A DNA stretch of 64,000 nucleotides from Gluconobacter thailandicus F149-1 = NBRC 100600 (GTDB lineage Bacteria; Pseudomonadota; Alphaproteobacteria; Acetobacterales; Acetobacteraceae): positions 37,774 to 101,773 of the forward strand of contig NZ_BANH01000011.1 of assembly GCF_000964465.1 (NCBI RefSeq), written 5' to 3'. This document shows positions 7,047-15,493 of this stretch, piece by piece. Position numbers and translations under genes: made by a program. The notes below the pieces were generated by a model. That model worked only from the letters and a program-made list of their open reading frames with translations. It was not told where the DNA came from and searched no databases. Within the stretch, counting starts at the first letter, position 1, and each line of letters starts with the position of its first letter.

Positions 7047-8999
7047 GTGCCGAAGCCTCTGATCGGTTACATTGATGTCTGTGACCGAGAACGCGTCGCG
7101 GGATGGGTTGTCGATCTGGAAGCAGCAGACCACCCCGTGCGTCTTCATATCCTGATGGACGGACGGCTTGTTGATGACATTGAAGCCGATACGTTCCGTG
7201 TCGATCTGGCTGGCCTTCCCAGAGAGGGCCAATGCGCTTTCGAATGTGTATGGCCGGAGCCACTTCCCCATGAAGGATGTTTGATAGAAATCCTGGATTC
7301 CCTTCTTGATCGGCCAGTCAACGGATCACCGTTTTATATCGAACCACTCCCCAGTGTTCTTTCGGGATCCGTAGACAAGACCGACCGCCTGCATATCGCG
7401 GGTTGGGTGCGTGATGAACTCAACATGGAACGCACAGTCTGGCTGACAGCCATTATTGATGGAAACCCCACCACCCGTTTCCCAGCCAATCAGTTTCGGC
7501 GGGATCTACGAGAAGCCGGTCTGGGGTCAGGACGCTACGGCTTCGACTATGTTTTCAGTGCTGCGTTGGACCCTTTCAAAGACCACGATATTCAACTGTT
7601 TCATGGTCAGGAACGGTTCGGCTCCCCTATCCACATCCCCCAGTCTCAAGTGCTGGATGACTCGTTCAAACGCCATTTCTCCACACTGATGCAGAGCCTC
7701 ACAACGGATCAGGCCCGCAGTGACGCCTTGTCTTTTCTCACATCCACGGCTGATGCACTCCGCAGTGAGAGTGGGGGGGACATTGTGAGGCTCAAAGAGA
7801 GAGGCCTGAAACAGCGGGCTGCACGTCGTCAGGAAACTGCCAAACCTGTCGCGCCCTGTGCCCTTTTCGTTGATGACCGCGCACCCGATCCGACATTTGA
7901 TGCAGGGTCTGTCGCGTTGCTGTCTCATATCCGGGCTGCGCAGGCTCTCGGCTATGACTGTAGCTTCATTGCTTCCCGACAGCCTCCCTCAGAACGGGAT
8001 CAGCACCGTCTGGCGAAAGCGGGCATTACCTGCCTCATGCCACCTGTTTTCACTGGCCCAGAAGAGGCTCTCAAGCGCCTCGGAACAGGCCTGGAAGTCG
8101 TTTATCTGCATCGACTGAACAATGCCGAGAGCTACGCCGCTCTGACACGTGCCTTCGCCCCAACAGCCACACTGGTCTGGAACATCGCAGATCTGGCATC
8201 GCTGCGCCTGCGTCGGCAGGCCAGCATCGAGCATCGACCGGAACTTGATCGGGTCGCAACACATATCGCGGTACGCGAAAACATGTGTGCCTGGATTTCC
8301 GATCATGTCCTGACACATTCACCCGTCGAAGCCGAGTTACTCAAGCGGGTGGTACCAACCGCAGATGTGCATATCGTGCCTTGGGCCGTCCCTGTCAGAC
8401 CTCGCCCTCGTCAGAAAACCCAGAAGCCGATCATCGCATTCGTCGCGCATTTTGGTCATGCTCCCAATACGGATGCTGCCAAATGGCTGGTTCTGAATAT
8501 TCTCCCCCACCTGAAGAAACTCGTTCCGGATCTTGTCTGCCGTTTGATTGGAAGCGCCATGCCACACGCTGTTCATATGCTGGCTGAAAAGGGTGTGGAA
8601 ATTATCGGGCATGTTCCCAATCTTGAAGAAGCCCTGGCAGACGTCTCTCTTTGCGTAGCCCCCCTCCGATATGGCGCTGGCATCAAGGGAAAGGTTCTGG
8701 AAGCATGGTCTGCGGGTTTGCCGATCATCATGACGCCCATAGCCGCCGAAGGTCTGATCGACAGCGACGATCCCGTTTGGCGGAAAGCCGTCGCTGATAC
8801 GGACGAGGATTTTGCGCAGAAAACTGCGGCGCTTCTGAAACCTACCGCAGCACGGGCGCAGGTCACAGCCGCCAGAAAGCTGCTCCGCGAACATTTTTCA
8901 GACGCTGCAGTTCAGAACCGGCTAGAAGATATTTTCCCTCCTGTCACGGAGAATATGACACCCCTGCCAGAAGATACGTCCAAACAGGTTCTGAACTGA
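7047..8999 (+). CDS. Glycosyltransferase (GT4-like) with two N-terminal AGW repeats
   Basis: The 650-aa protein starts with GTG. The N-terminal 200 residues contain two copies of a beta-rich module marked by VAGWVVD (17-23) and IAGWVRD (117-123). From about 270 on it resembles GT-B glycosyltransferases. The C-terminal half has HAPNTDAAKWLV, IIGHVPNLEEALAD and APLRYGAGIKGKVLEAWSAG, with the Lys-Glu region typical of nucleotide-sugar binding in GT4-like enzymes. It lies 23 bases after the Hint gene on the same strand and probably shares its transcript. The sugar and acceptor cannot be deduced; exopolysaccharide or surface-protein glycosylation is likely. Confidence 0.85.
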   Translation: MPKPLIGYIDVCDRERVAGWVVDLEAADHPVRLHILMDGRLVDDIEADTFRVDLAGLPREGQCAFECVWPEPLPHEGCLIEILDSLLDRPVNGSPFYIEPLPSVLSGSVDKTDRLHIAGWVRDELNMERTVWLTAIIDGNPTTRFPANQFRRDLREAGLGSGRYGFDYVFSAALDPFKDHDIQLFHGQERFGSPIHIPQSQVLDDSFKRHFSTLMQSLTTDQARSDALSFLTSTADALRSESGGDIVRLKERGLKQRAARRQETAKPVAPCALFVDDRAPDPTFDAGSVALLSHIRAAQALGYDCSFIASRQPPSERDQHRLAKAGITCLMPPVFTGPEEALKRLGTGLEVVYLHRLNNAESYAALTRAFAPTATLVWNIADLASLRLRRQASIEHRPELDRVATHIAVRENMCAWISDHVLTHSPVEAELLKRVVPTADVHIVPWAVPVRPRPRQKTQKPIIAFVAHFGHAPNTDAAKWLVLNILPHLKKLVPDLVCRLIGSAMPHAVHMLAEKGVEIIGHVPNLEEALADVSLCVAPLRYGAGIKGKVLEAWSAGLPIIMTPIAAEGLIDSDDPVWRKAVADTDEDFAQKTAALLKPTAARAQVTAARKLLREHFSDAAVQNRLEDIFPPVTENMTPLPEDTSKQVLN

Positions 9000-9005
9000 C
9001 GTCCC

Positions 9006-10700
9006 CTAGAACCTGAACGTCACATTGGACTGCGCATAACTCCCGCTCTGCGCACCTGCAGCCCGCAGACTTTTCGAAGCCATGAACCTCGCACCGTAGA
9101 TTTGCCAGGTCAGATGATGGTCCAGCTGTAATGTCAGAGAAGCCTGCGGCACGACCCCCACATATCCACCGCGATAAGGCCGGGCGAATGTATAGGCGCC
9201 AGACGAACTCCAGATCGCTCCATTCGCGTTCTGCCGCCACATGAAAGGCGCTTTCAGCCGCAGGGACGCGAAGCCTTTCCACGGGGTAATGCTTACAACA
9301 GGAGACAGACTGACCAGATTGGATGGCGAAATATAGGTCGTGGTGTCCAGATAGTTCGTCTGTGGATTGAACGGTGCCATATAAGTGTGAATTGTGCCGT
9401 TCTGACCGTTCGATCCGCCGGAATACACATCGGCCTGTACCCCCAGAAAGGGATGCAGGGGTGACGGCGTATGACGGTATCCTACGATTGTATTGACCGC
9501 CCAGGCGCGAACACTGCTTTTACGTTCAGTACCCGCATACTGGAATGTACCGCTCTGATAGAGCGCGCCCACGGAATATTCGACCGAAGCCGATGTACCA
9601 TACCACCGAAAGCCCAGATTTCCCCGGGACGACGTCCCCTTGAGAACGCGAGAGGCTGTCGGTACGGCGGAAAGGCCGCTGCTATAGCGATACCGGATAT
9701 AAAACAGATCCAGAAATGAATGTACTTTCTCCCCGCCAACCGAAAAGGCCGGGACAATCATCGTGGTATTCCCACCGTACAGGCGCGTTCCGTAATCCTC
9801 GGTATTGTGGAACATCAGATAACTATCCGTCTTGGTCTGGACGAAATCGTAAGCATCCACCCGAATACGAGGCCAGAGCGCATAAAACCGGCCACCATTC
9901 CAGGACAGCGGAACGTTTGGCGTTTCACGATTATACAGCATGTAGGAGGGGGCATCGAGAAACTGCTGGCGACCAAACATGATGCCAGTCTGCGCTCCGG
10001 CAACCTTGCCTTTCAGCTCGACAAAAGCCTGTTGCAGATCCAGCCTTTTCCGGTAAGTCGAACTGTACCCATACCCTCGCCAGCCCCCGGCATCCGCATT
10101 GATGAGCTGCCCGAAAAGCCGCACATGCTCGCCCAGATGAAGGTCTGCTCCCAGAAGGTTACGGACGCCGAAACGACCCGACTGCGCCTTGCCACTTCTG
10201 CCCAGAAATGGCGCTTCCTCGTACCAGTTCCTCAGGCGCGATTCTCCTGACAGGGTCAGCCAGATGGTGCGACTGCTATTCAGCGCGATGAATTTCAGTG
10301 GATCGAAAAAATCTGTGCGTTTGCTCTTGTCCCGCAGGTAACTCCAATCCTCTGCCCAGGCCGCCGCACCGTAGCGACCTACTGGACCAAACCCTGCTGC
10401 CTCGCCATTCCCATAGTTGAAGTCCCCCCAAGGCCCCTGATGCCCATTGGGTGCACGATTCTGCTTTGCCGTGATGCGTCGCGGCTGCCCCACGACACCG
10501 GCATGAGGATAATCCTGAATGATCGGCCGTTCGGTTGATGGAACCTTGATCCATTCCTCATCGCCCGGAGGCTGCTCCAATGGGCTGGTTTTCAGGATAA
10601 CGGTCTGAGCGTACGCCTGACTCCCAAGCCCCGCGACCAGAACAAACAGCCCGGCAGAAAGACTTCTTTCCTGACGGCAACGAAGAACAGAAAAAACCAT
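9006..10700 (-). CDS. Alginate-export-type outer-membrane porin
   Basis: The 564-aa outer-membrane beta-barrel is of the alginate export (AlgE-like, Alginate_exp) type. ATG at 10700 gives a clean signal peptide (MVFSVLRCRQER, then AGLFVLVAGLGSQAYA|Q); a TTG further upstream would add 11 residues without a typical signal start. Regions with RSGKAQSGRFGVRNLLGADL, LQQAFVEL and GRQQFLDAPSYMLYN are characteristic: strands with an RFG motif and the 'GRQ' porin strand. It ends in TFRF, an aromatic C-terminus for barrel assembly. In acetic acid bacteria such porins are found beside polysaccharide and metabolite exporters; the substrate here is unknown. It converges on the glycosyltransferase gene. 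Confidence 0.85.
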   Translation of the reverse strand: MVFSVLRCRQERSLSAGLFVLVAGLGSQAYAQTVILKTSPLEQPPGDEEWIKVPSTERPIIQDYPHAGVVGQPRRITAKQNRAPNGHQGPWGDFNYGNGEAAGFGPVGRYGAAAWAEDWSYLRDKSKRTDFFDPLKFIALNSSRTIWLTLSGESRLRNWYEEAPFLGRSGKAQSGRFGVRNLLGADLHLGEHVRLFGQLINADAGGWRGYGYSSTYRKRLDLQQAFVELKGKVAGAQTGIMFGRQQFLDAPSYMLYNRETPNVPLSWNGGRFYALWPRIRVDAYDFVQTKTDSYLMFHNTEDYGTRLYGGNTTMIVPAFSVGGEKVHSFLDLFYIRYRYSSGLSAVPTASRVLKGTSSRGNLGFRWYGTSASVEYSVGALYQSGTFQYAGTERKSSVRAWAVNTIVGYRHTPSPLHPFLGVQADVYSGGSNGQNGTIHTYMAPFNPQTNYLDTTTYISPSNLVSLSPVVSITPWKGFASLRLKAPFMWRQNANGAIWSSSGAYTFARPYRGGYVGVVPQASLTLQLDHHLTWQIYGARFMASKSLRAAGAQSGSYAQSNVTFRF

Positions 10701-10751
10701 TGAGACCCACGGATTGGCAGGAAGAAACCACAACCGTGAGTGAGCCCCACA

Positions 10752-10766
10752 TTACACAATGTGTAA
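10752..10766. promoter_or_regulatory. Short palindrome upstream of the porin gene, possible operator
   Basis: TTACACA-A-TGTGTAA, two perfect 7-base arms around one base, lies about 50 bases upstream of the porin start in an A+T-rich gap. The symmetry fits a dimeric regulator site; no known consensus is matched with certainty. Confidence 0.4.
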
Positions 10767-10801
10767 AGTATGATTTTATTTATCACTTTTATATATAGTT
10801 A

Positions 10802-11401
10802 TTATAAATCCGGTCGGCTGATGACCATCTGCCCGCGTGTCAGGTCACGGAGATAGTCCGTCACTGCCTCTGCATCCTCAACCGGAACGGCGAGCGTCAA
10901 CCAGGCTCCCTCGGCATCGAAATCGCAAAGGGTTTTTTCCGCCCGCCATCCAGGCAGCTTGGCTTCCACCTGAGCATAGATCGAGAAAGGGCAATGGAAC
11001 CGTAAAGGCAGTGTTTCAATACGCTCGATTTTGGCCGCTTCACGCAGGCAGGCCGCCGCAGCCCCACCATAAGCCCGGACAAGCCCTCCCGCCCCAAGTT
11101 TTACGCCCCCGAACCAGCGCGTCACAACGACCATCACATTATCGAAATCCTGCCCTTCGATGGCAGACAGGATCGGGCGCCCTGCCGTACCAGAAGGTTC
11201 GCCGTCGTCGCTCGTGCGATAGCGCTGTCCCGTCCGGAAAGCCCAGCAGTTATGCGTCGCATCCGGAACCGCAACTTCATTAAAGAACGCCAGAGCCGCT
11301 GTTTCGTCTGGCACAGGGGCAGCACGGGCAAGGAAAGTACTTCCCTTGATCACACTTTCATGTTCAGCCATGCCATCGAGAGTCCACGTCATGGCTTCCA
11401 T
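10802..11401 (-). CDS. YigZ/IMPACT-family protein
   Basis: The protein has about 199 aa with the UPF0029 (IMPACT) N-terminal domain, including HNCWAFR, SDDGEPSGTAGRPIL and VVVTRWFGGVKLGAGGLVRA, which is the family signature, followed by a DUF1949-like C-terminal region. A much longer upstream reading frame exists but its extra residues are not family-like; ATG at 11401, or 11392, fits family length. Family members bind nucleic acid or affect translation, and the precise bacterial role is unclear. The gene is divergent from hpnN and their 5' regions nearly meet. Confidence 0.88.
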   Translation of the reverse strand: MEAMTWTLDGMAEHESVIKGSTFLARAAPVPDETAALAFFNEVAVPDATHNCWAFRTGQRYRTSDDGEPSGTAGRPILSAIEGQDFDNVMVVVTRWFGGVKLGAGGLVRAYGGAAAACLREAAKIERIETLPLRFHCPFSIYAQVEAKLPGWRAEKTLCDFDAEGAWLTLAVPVEDAEAVTDYLRDLTRGQMVISRPDL

Positions 11402-11472
11402 TGTGCCCCATGATGGCGGAAATGTCAGGTTGGGGTAGGGAAATGCTGCCCGTTCTGTTAAGGGTAGGCCCC

Positions 11473-14061
11473 ATGTTTTCGGATCTGATCGGCCGGCTGA
11501 ATGCCGCCTGTGCACGTCGTGCGCCACTGGTGGTGGTTCTGTTTGCGCTTCTCTGTGCGGGATGTGTCGCACTGAGTTATATGCGCCTCAGTGTGACAAC
11601 TGACACGGGCAAGATGTTTGCCAGCAGTCTGCCCTGGAAACAGCGGACGGACGAGATGAATCGTCTCTTCCCTCAGGATGATAACCAGCTGGTTGCTATC
11701 ATCGACAGCCAGATTCCGGAACAGGGTCGGGCAACGGCTCGGGCACTCGCAGCAAAGCTGAGTCAGGATCATGACCATTTCGAGATGGTCAGCCTGCCGG
11801 GCGACAACCCCTTTTTCAACAGCCATGGCTTCCTGTTTCTCGACAAGAAAGACCTTGAGCCACTTCTGGACTCCATCGTCTCTGCCCAGCCCTTCCTCGG
11901 AACTCTCGCAGCTGACCCGTCTGCCCGCGGTCTGTTTGGCGCACTCGGTCTGATCGGCGACGGCATCAAGGCTGGCCAAGGCATCCCGACCGGCTTTAAT
12001 GGCGCTCTGGACGGGTTTGCAGATTCCTTGACGAAAGCTGCTGCAAGTCATCCTCAGGACCTGTCATGGCAAAACCTTCTGGTCGGACGACTGGCTGAGC
12101 TAGGAAGCCGCTACGAGTTTGTGGTTACGAAACCGAAGCTCGATTACAGCTCCCTTCAGCCAGGTCAGGGCGCAACAACCGCAATGCGCAAGGCCATCGA
12201 CAGCCTTGAGTTTGTGAAAGCCGGTCAAGCCTCTGGTGCCATTACAGGTGAAGTCAAACTGAACGACGAGGAATTCTCGACTGTCGCGCACGGCATGGTT
12301 CTGGGTCTGGTGATCTCACTGGTTCTGGTCGCGTTATGGCTCGTGCTTGCCGTTCATTCGATCCGCGTCATCGTTCCCATTCTGCTGACGCTGATTTCCG
12401 GACTACTCCTCACAACAGGCTTTGCGGCTCTGACCGTGAAAGAGCTGAACCTCATTTCTGTAGCCTTCGCGATCCTGTTCGTTGGTATCGCCGTGGATTT
12501 TGCCATTCAGTACAGCGTGCGTTTCCGCGGGCAACGTCATGACAACGGCACCATGCCTAGCCTCCATGACGCCATTATGCTGACAGGTCGTGAGAGCGGG
12601 GCTCAGATCCTCGTGGCGTCCCTCGCGACGGCTGCGGGCTTCCTTGCTTTTACTCCGACCAGCTTTATCGGCGTCGCCCAGCTCGGCCTGATCGCCGGGT
12701 TTGGCATGCTGATCGCATTTTTCTGCACCATGACGCTGCTGCCAGCGCTGCTCTTTCTCTTCAGGGCAAAGCTGGGCTCTGGTGAGCCAGGCTTCACGTT
12801 CATGGCGCCTGTAGACCAGTTGTTGCGCCACAAGCGAAAGAAGGTTGTCGGGGTATTTGCACTTCTTGGCGTTGTCGGCGTGGCTCTCATGCCGCTCCTG
12901 AAGTTTGATGCAGACCCTCTACACACCAAAAACCCGGACACAGAAGGAATGCGCGCGCTTCACCTTCTGGAAGACAATCCGATCACCACACCCTATTTCG
13001 CACAGCTTCTGGTTCCGAATATTCCAGATGCCGCGAAAAATGCTGCAGCGTTCTCGAAGCTTTCCAGCGTGCATGACGTGCTATGGTTAGGCGCACTGGT
13101 TCCAGACGACCAGACCGACAAGCTGACAATGATCGAGGATACGGCCTCAATCCTGCTGCCAACAATCACGGTTCAGACTCCCGCAGCAGAACCAGATGCC
13201 GCTGCCATTCGCGCTGCTGCCGTGGCCGCAGCAGCCAAGCTGAATGACGTCAAGGCACAGCTCCCCGCCCCCTTGGAAAAGATCCGTCAGGCTCTCACGG
13301 TACTTTCAACAGCGCCGGACGCAACGTTGGTCAACGCCAGCCATGCGCTGACACGCTTCCTGCCCGATCAGCTTTCCATGCTGCGCACGGCATTGCAGCC
13401 CCAGGCCATCACGATTGACAATATTCCCGCATACGTTCGCAGGGATTATGCCCTTCCTGACGGACGTCAGCGCCTGACCATTCACCCGAAAGGTCAGATC
13501 TCCGAAACGCCTGTCATGCACCAGTTCGTGTCACAGTTACGCTCGGTCAGCCCGGATATCAGTGGCCCGGCCATGGAGATCACGGAGAGCGCCAACACGA
13601 TCGTTCATGCGTTCACGGTTGCTGCAATTTCTGCCCTCATCATGATCAGCATCATCCTGCTGGTTGTGCTGCGTCGCATCCTCGATGCAGCCCTTGTCAT
13701 GGCACCGCTTCTGCTGTCAGCGCTCCTGACAGTCATCCTGATTGTCACGGTTCCTGAAACGCTGAACTACGCCAACATCATTGCCCTGCCGCTTCTGCTG
13801 GGCGTCGGCGTCTCGTTCAACATCTACTTCGTGATGAACTGGCGTGAAGGAATCAAAGGCCCGCTAACCTCCCCGACAGCCCGCGCTGTCCTGTTCTCAG
13901 CCCTGACGACAGCAACAGCATTCGGATCTTTGGCAACTTCGGCACATCCGGGGACAGCCAGCATGGGCCGGCTTCTGCTCATGTCTCTGGGATGCACCCT
14001 GATCTGCACCCTTTTCTTCGTGCCAGCCCTGCTGCCCAAGCGCCCCATCGACGAAGCCTGA
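11473..14061 (+). CDS. hpnN: Hopanoid-associated RND transporter HpnN
   Basis: The 862-aa MMPL/RND-superfamily membrane transporter moves hopanoids to the outer membrane. I chose ATG 11473 because an AAGGGTAGG site lies just before it and the protein then begins with the usual short MFSDLIGRLNAACARR before the first helix; an upstream start adds 24 unlike residues. A first helix is followed by a large periplasmic domain, then clustered helices with the ITGEVKLNDEE linker and ISVAFAILFVGIAVDFAIQY, which is the RND proton-relay region. A second such half follows (YANIIALPLLLGVGVSFNIY). Other hopanoid genes are not in the window. Confidence 0.9.
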   Translation: MFSDLIGRLNAACARRAPLVVVLFALLCAGCVALSYMRLSVTTDTGKMFASSLPWKQRTDEMNRLFPQDDNQLVAIIDSQIPEQGRATARALAAKLSQDHDHFEMVSLPGDNPFFNSHGFLFLDKKDLEPLLDSIVSAQPFLGTLAADPSARGLFGALGLIGDGIKAGQGIPTGFNGALDGFADSLTKAAASHPQDLSWQNLLVGRLAELGSRYEFVVTKPKLDYSSLQPGQGATTAMRKAIDSLEFVKAGQASGAITGEVKLNDEEFSTVAHGMVLGLVISLVLVALWLVLAVHSIRVIVPILLTLISGLLLTTGFAALTVKELNLISVAFAILFVGIAVDFAIQYSVRFRGQRHDNGTMPSLHDAIMLTGRESGAQILVASLATAAGFLAFTPTSFIGVAQLGLIAGFGMLIAFFCTMTLLPALLFLFRAKLGSGEPGFTFMAPVDQLLRHKRKKVVGVFALLGVVGVALMPLLKFDADPLHTKNPDTEGMRALHLLEDNPITTPYFAQLLVPNIPDAAKNAAAFSKLSSVHDVLWLGALVPDDQTDKLTMIEDTASILLPTITVQTPAAEPDAAAIRAAAVAAAAKLNDVKAQLPAPLEKIRQALTVLSTAPDATLVNASHALTRFLPDQLSMLRTALQPQAITIDNIPAYVRRDYALPDGRQRLTIHPKGQISETPVMHQFVSQLRSVSPDISGPAMEITESANTIVHAFTVAAISALIMISIILLVVLRRILDAALVMAPLLLSALLTVILIVTVPETLNYANIIALPLLLGVGVSFNIYFVMNWREGIKGPLTSPTARAVLFSALTTATAFGSLATSAHPGTASMGRLLLMSLGCTLICTLFFVPALLPKRPIDEA

Positions 14062-14089
14062 AACAGAAACAGTCCGTCATAAACTCGTG

Positions 14090-14112
14090 AGGGTCATGGA
14101 AACCATGACCCT
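14090..14112 (+). terminator. Stem-loop after hpnN
   Basis: AGGGTCATGG-AAA-CCATGACCCT is a perfect 10-bp stem followed only by TTGT, so it is a weak intrinsic terminator or an RNA-stabilising hairpin. Confidence 0.5.
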
Positions 14113-14154
14113 TGTCCACCTGTTGAGACCTTCGCATCAGTGAAGGATCTCTCC

Positions 14155-14703
14155 ATGACCCCAGACCATTCGGGACTACCACGAGGCATAGATCACGTGG
14201 GCGTCACCGTTCCAGACATCAACCTTGCCATCACGTTTTTAGAAGCGGCTCTTGGTGCGATTGCGCTTTATCGCAACGTCACACATGTGTCCCCTCAACA
14301 AGGCCCGCAGACAGAAGCAATCCTTGGTCTGCCGCAAGGAACCGTCGTCTGGGAAATATGTATGATGTCCCTCGGACACGGCCCAGGGATCGAGCTTTTC
14401 GAAATACATGGGCCTGATCAGAGAGCGGCTCTTCGTGCCAATGATTTCGGCCTCCAGCATTTCGCGGTTTACGTCGATGACATTCATGCCGCATGCGCCC
14501 GATTTACAAAAGCGGGTGGCGAACTGTTAACCGAACCACAGGGTCAGCCCTCCCTCGAAGCCGGACCGGGTAACATGTTCTGCTACGGTCGCGCACCATG
14601 GGGAATGATCATCGAACTTCTCTCCACCCCCAGCCGAGAACGCTTCGACGACATCGCACCGACCAAACGCTATCAGCCACCGCCACGCCATGAGGAATCA
14701 TAA
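14155..14703 (+). CDS. VOC (glyoxalase-fold) family protein
   Basis: The protein has about 182 aa. ATG 14155 is preceded by AAGGAT at ideal spacing; an upstream GTG (14140) is less likely. It is a vicinal-oxygen-chelate protein with two beta-alpha-beta-beta-beta modules: GIDHVGVTVPDINLAITFLE at the start and LQHFAVYVDDIHAACARFTKAG in the second half. Likely metal ligands are His of DHVGV, Glu of GIELFE, His of LQHFAVYV and Glu of IIELLS. Substrate unknown; it could be a dioxygenase, epimerase or lyase relative. It lies three bases from the next gene and is likely co-transcribed with it. Confidence 0.8.
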   Translation: MTPDHSGLPRGIDHVGVTVPDINLAITFLEAALGAIALYRNVTHVSPQQGPQTEAILGLPQGTVVWEICMMSLGHGPGIELFEIHGPDQRAALRANDFGLQHFAVYVDDIHAACARFTKAGGELLTEPQGQPSLEAGPGNMFCYGRAPWGMIIELLSTPSRERFDDIAPTKRYQPPPRHEES

Positions 14704-14706
14704 GCC

Positions 14707-15225
14707 ATGCGACGCATCCTGCTCTTCCTCACCGTCGTTTCTGCAATTTCCACCTTGAGCAATTCGGCGCTGGCAGAAAACCCAACACCTCCAACAGCCT
14801 ATTACTGGCATAACTGGACGGATCATAATGGCACCAGTCACATGACCCGCTGCCCGTTCCACAACTACGTTCTGAAAACCATGTCCAAACCCGCGGGTCC
14901 ACAATGGCAGGATCGCCTCAAGGAAGGACAGGCCCAGATCATTTCTACAGTGCAGCCACCCCACTGGGATGGCAGCTGGCACCCAGACCCGAAAGTCCAA
15001 TGGATCATTCCACTCAGGGGAACCTGGTACGTTACGGCAATGGATGGAGCACGCGTTGAAATGGGCCCAGGCGATATTTCTCTCGGGGAAGACCAGATGA
15101 GTCGCAAAGACGCAAAGGGTCACGTCGGACATTTCGCCGGAAATGTCGGGGATGACGCCGTTACCCTGATGGTTATTCAAACGGATGAACAACCCACTGT
15201 CGACCAACCCTGTAGATTTAAATAA
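14707..15225 (+). CDS. Secreted cupin-like protein
   Basis: The 172-aa protein has a signal peptide (MRRILLFLTVVSAISTLSNSALA|E). The mature part contains VQWIIPLRGTWYVTAMDGARVEMGPGDISLGED, which reads as a cupin-fold strand pair with the usual 'PGD' turn. It then has a His-containing stretch GHVGHFAG. Two Cys residues (TRCPFH near the start and QPCRF near the end) could form a disulfide. It begins three bases after the VOC gene, so the two likely act together on a periplasmic or small-molecule substrate; the reaction is unknown. Confidence 0.65.
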   Translation: MRRILLFLTVVSAISTLSNSALAENPTPPTAYYWHNWTDHNGTSHMTRCPFHNYVLKTMSKPAGPQWQDRLKEGQAQIISTVQPPHWDGSWHPDPKVQWIIPLRGTWYVTAMDGARVEMGPGDISLGEDQMSRKDAKGHVGHFAGNVGDDAVTLMVIQTDEQPTVDQPCRFK

Positions 15226-15493
15226 TAAGCGTGAGACAGCGGAGTATTCTCCGAACCGCATCCATACACAAACACGCCTAAAATATTGATATAAATTTAT
15301 GGGTGACTTTACCACTTGTGATAGCAAACGCATTCATGATTTACACACTTTGAAATAAATGTGTCAAAACAGACACACGTGGAAAATCTCAATACTTGTA
15401 ACGATTGTTACTATTGCGCCTGTGTGACATTTCCTTTCAGTTTCGCAATTGAAGATACATTCAGAAACGTTACTGAAAGGACCACCGCCAGCA
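15226..15493. other. Intergenic region before the TonB-dependent receptor
   Basis: The stretch is A+T-rich. The only symmetry I see is GTAAC-GATT-GTTAC (15398-15411), plus several TGTGT/ACACA runs around 15340-15380. No clear promoter, Fur box or RNA gene is recognised. Confidence 0.4.
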
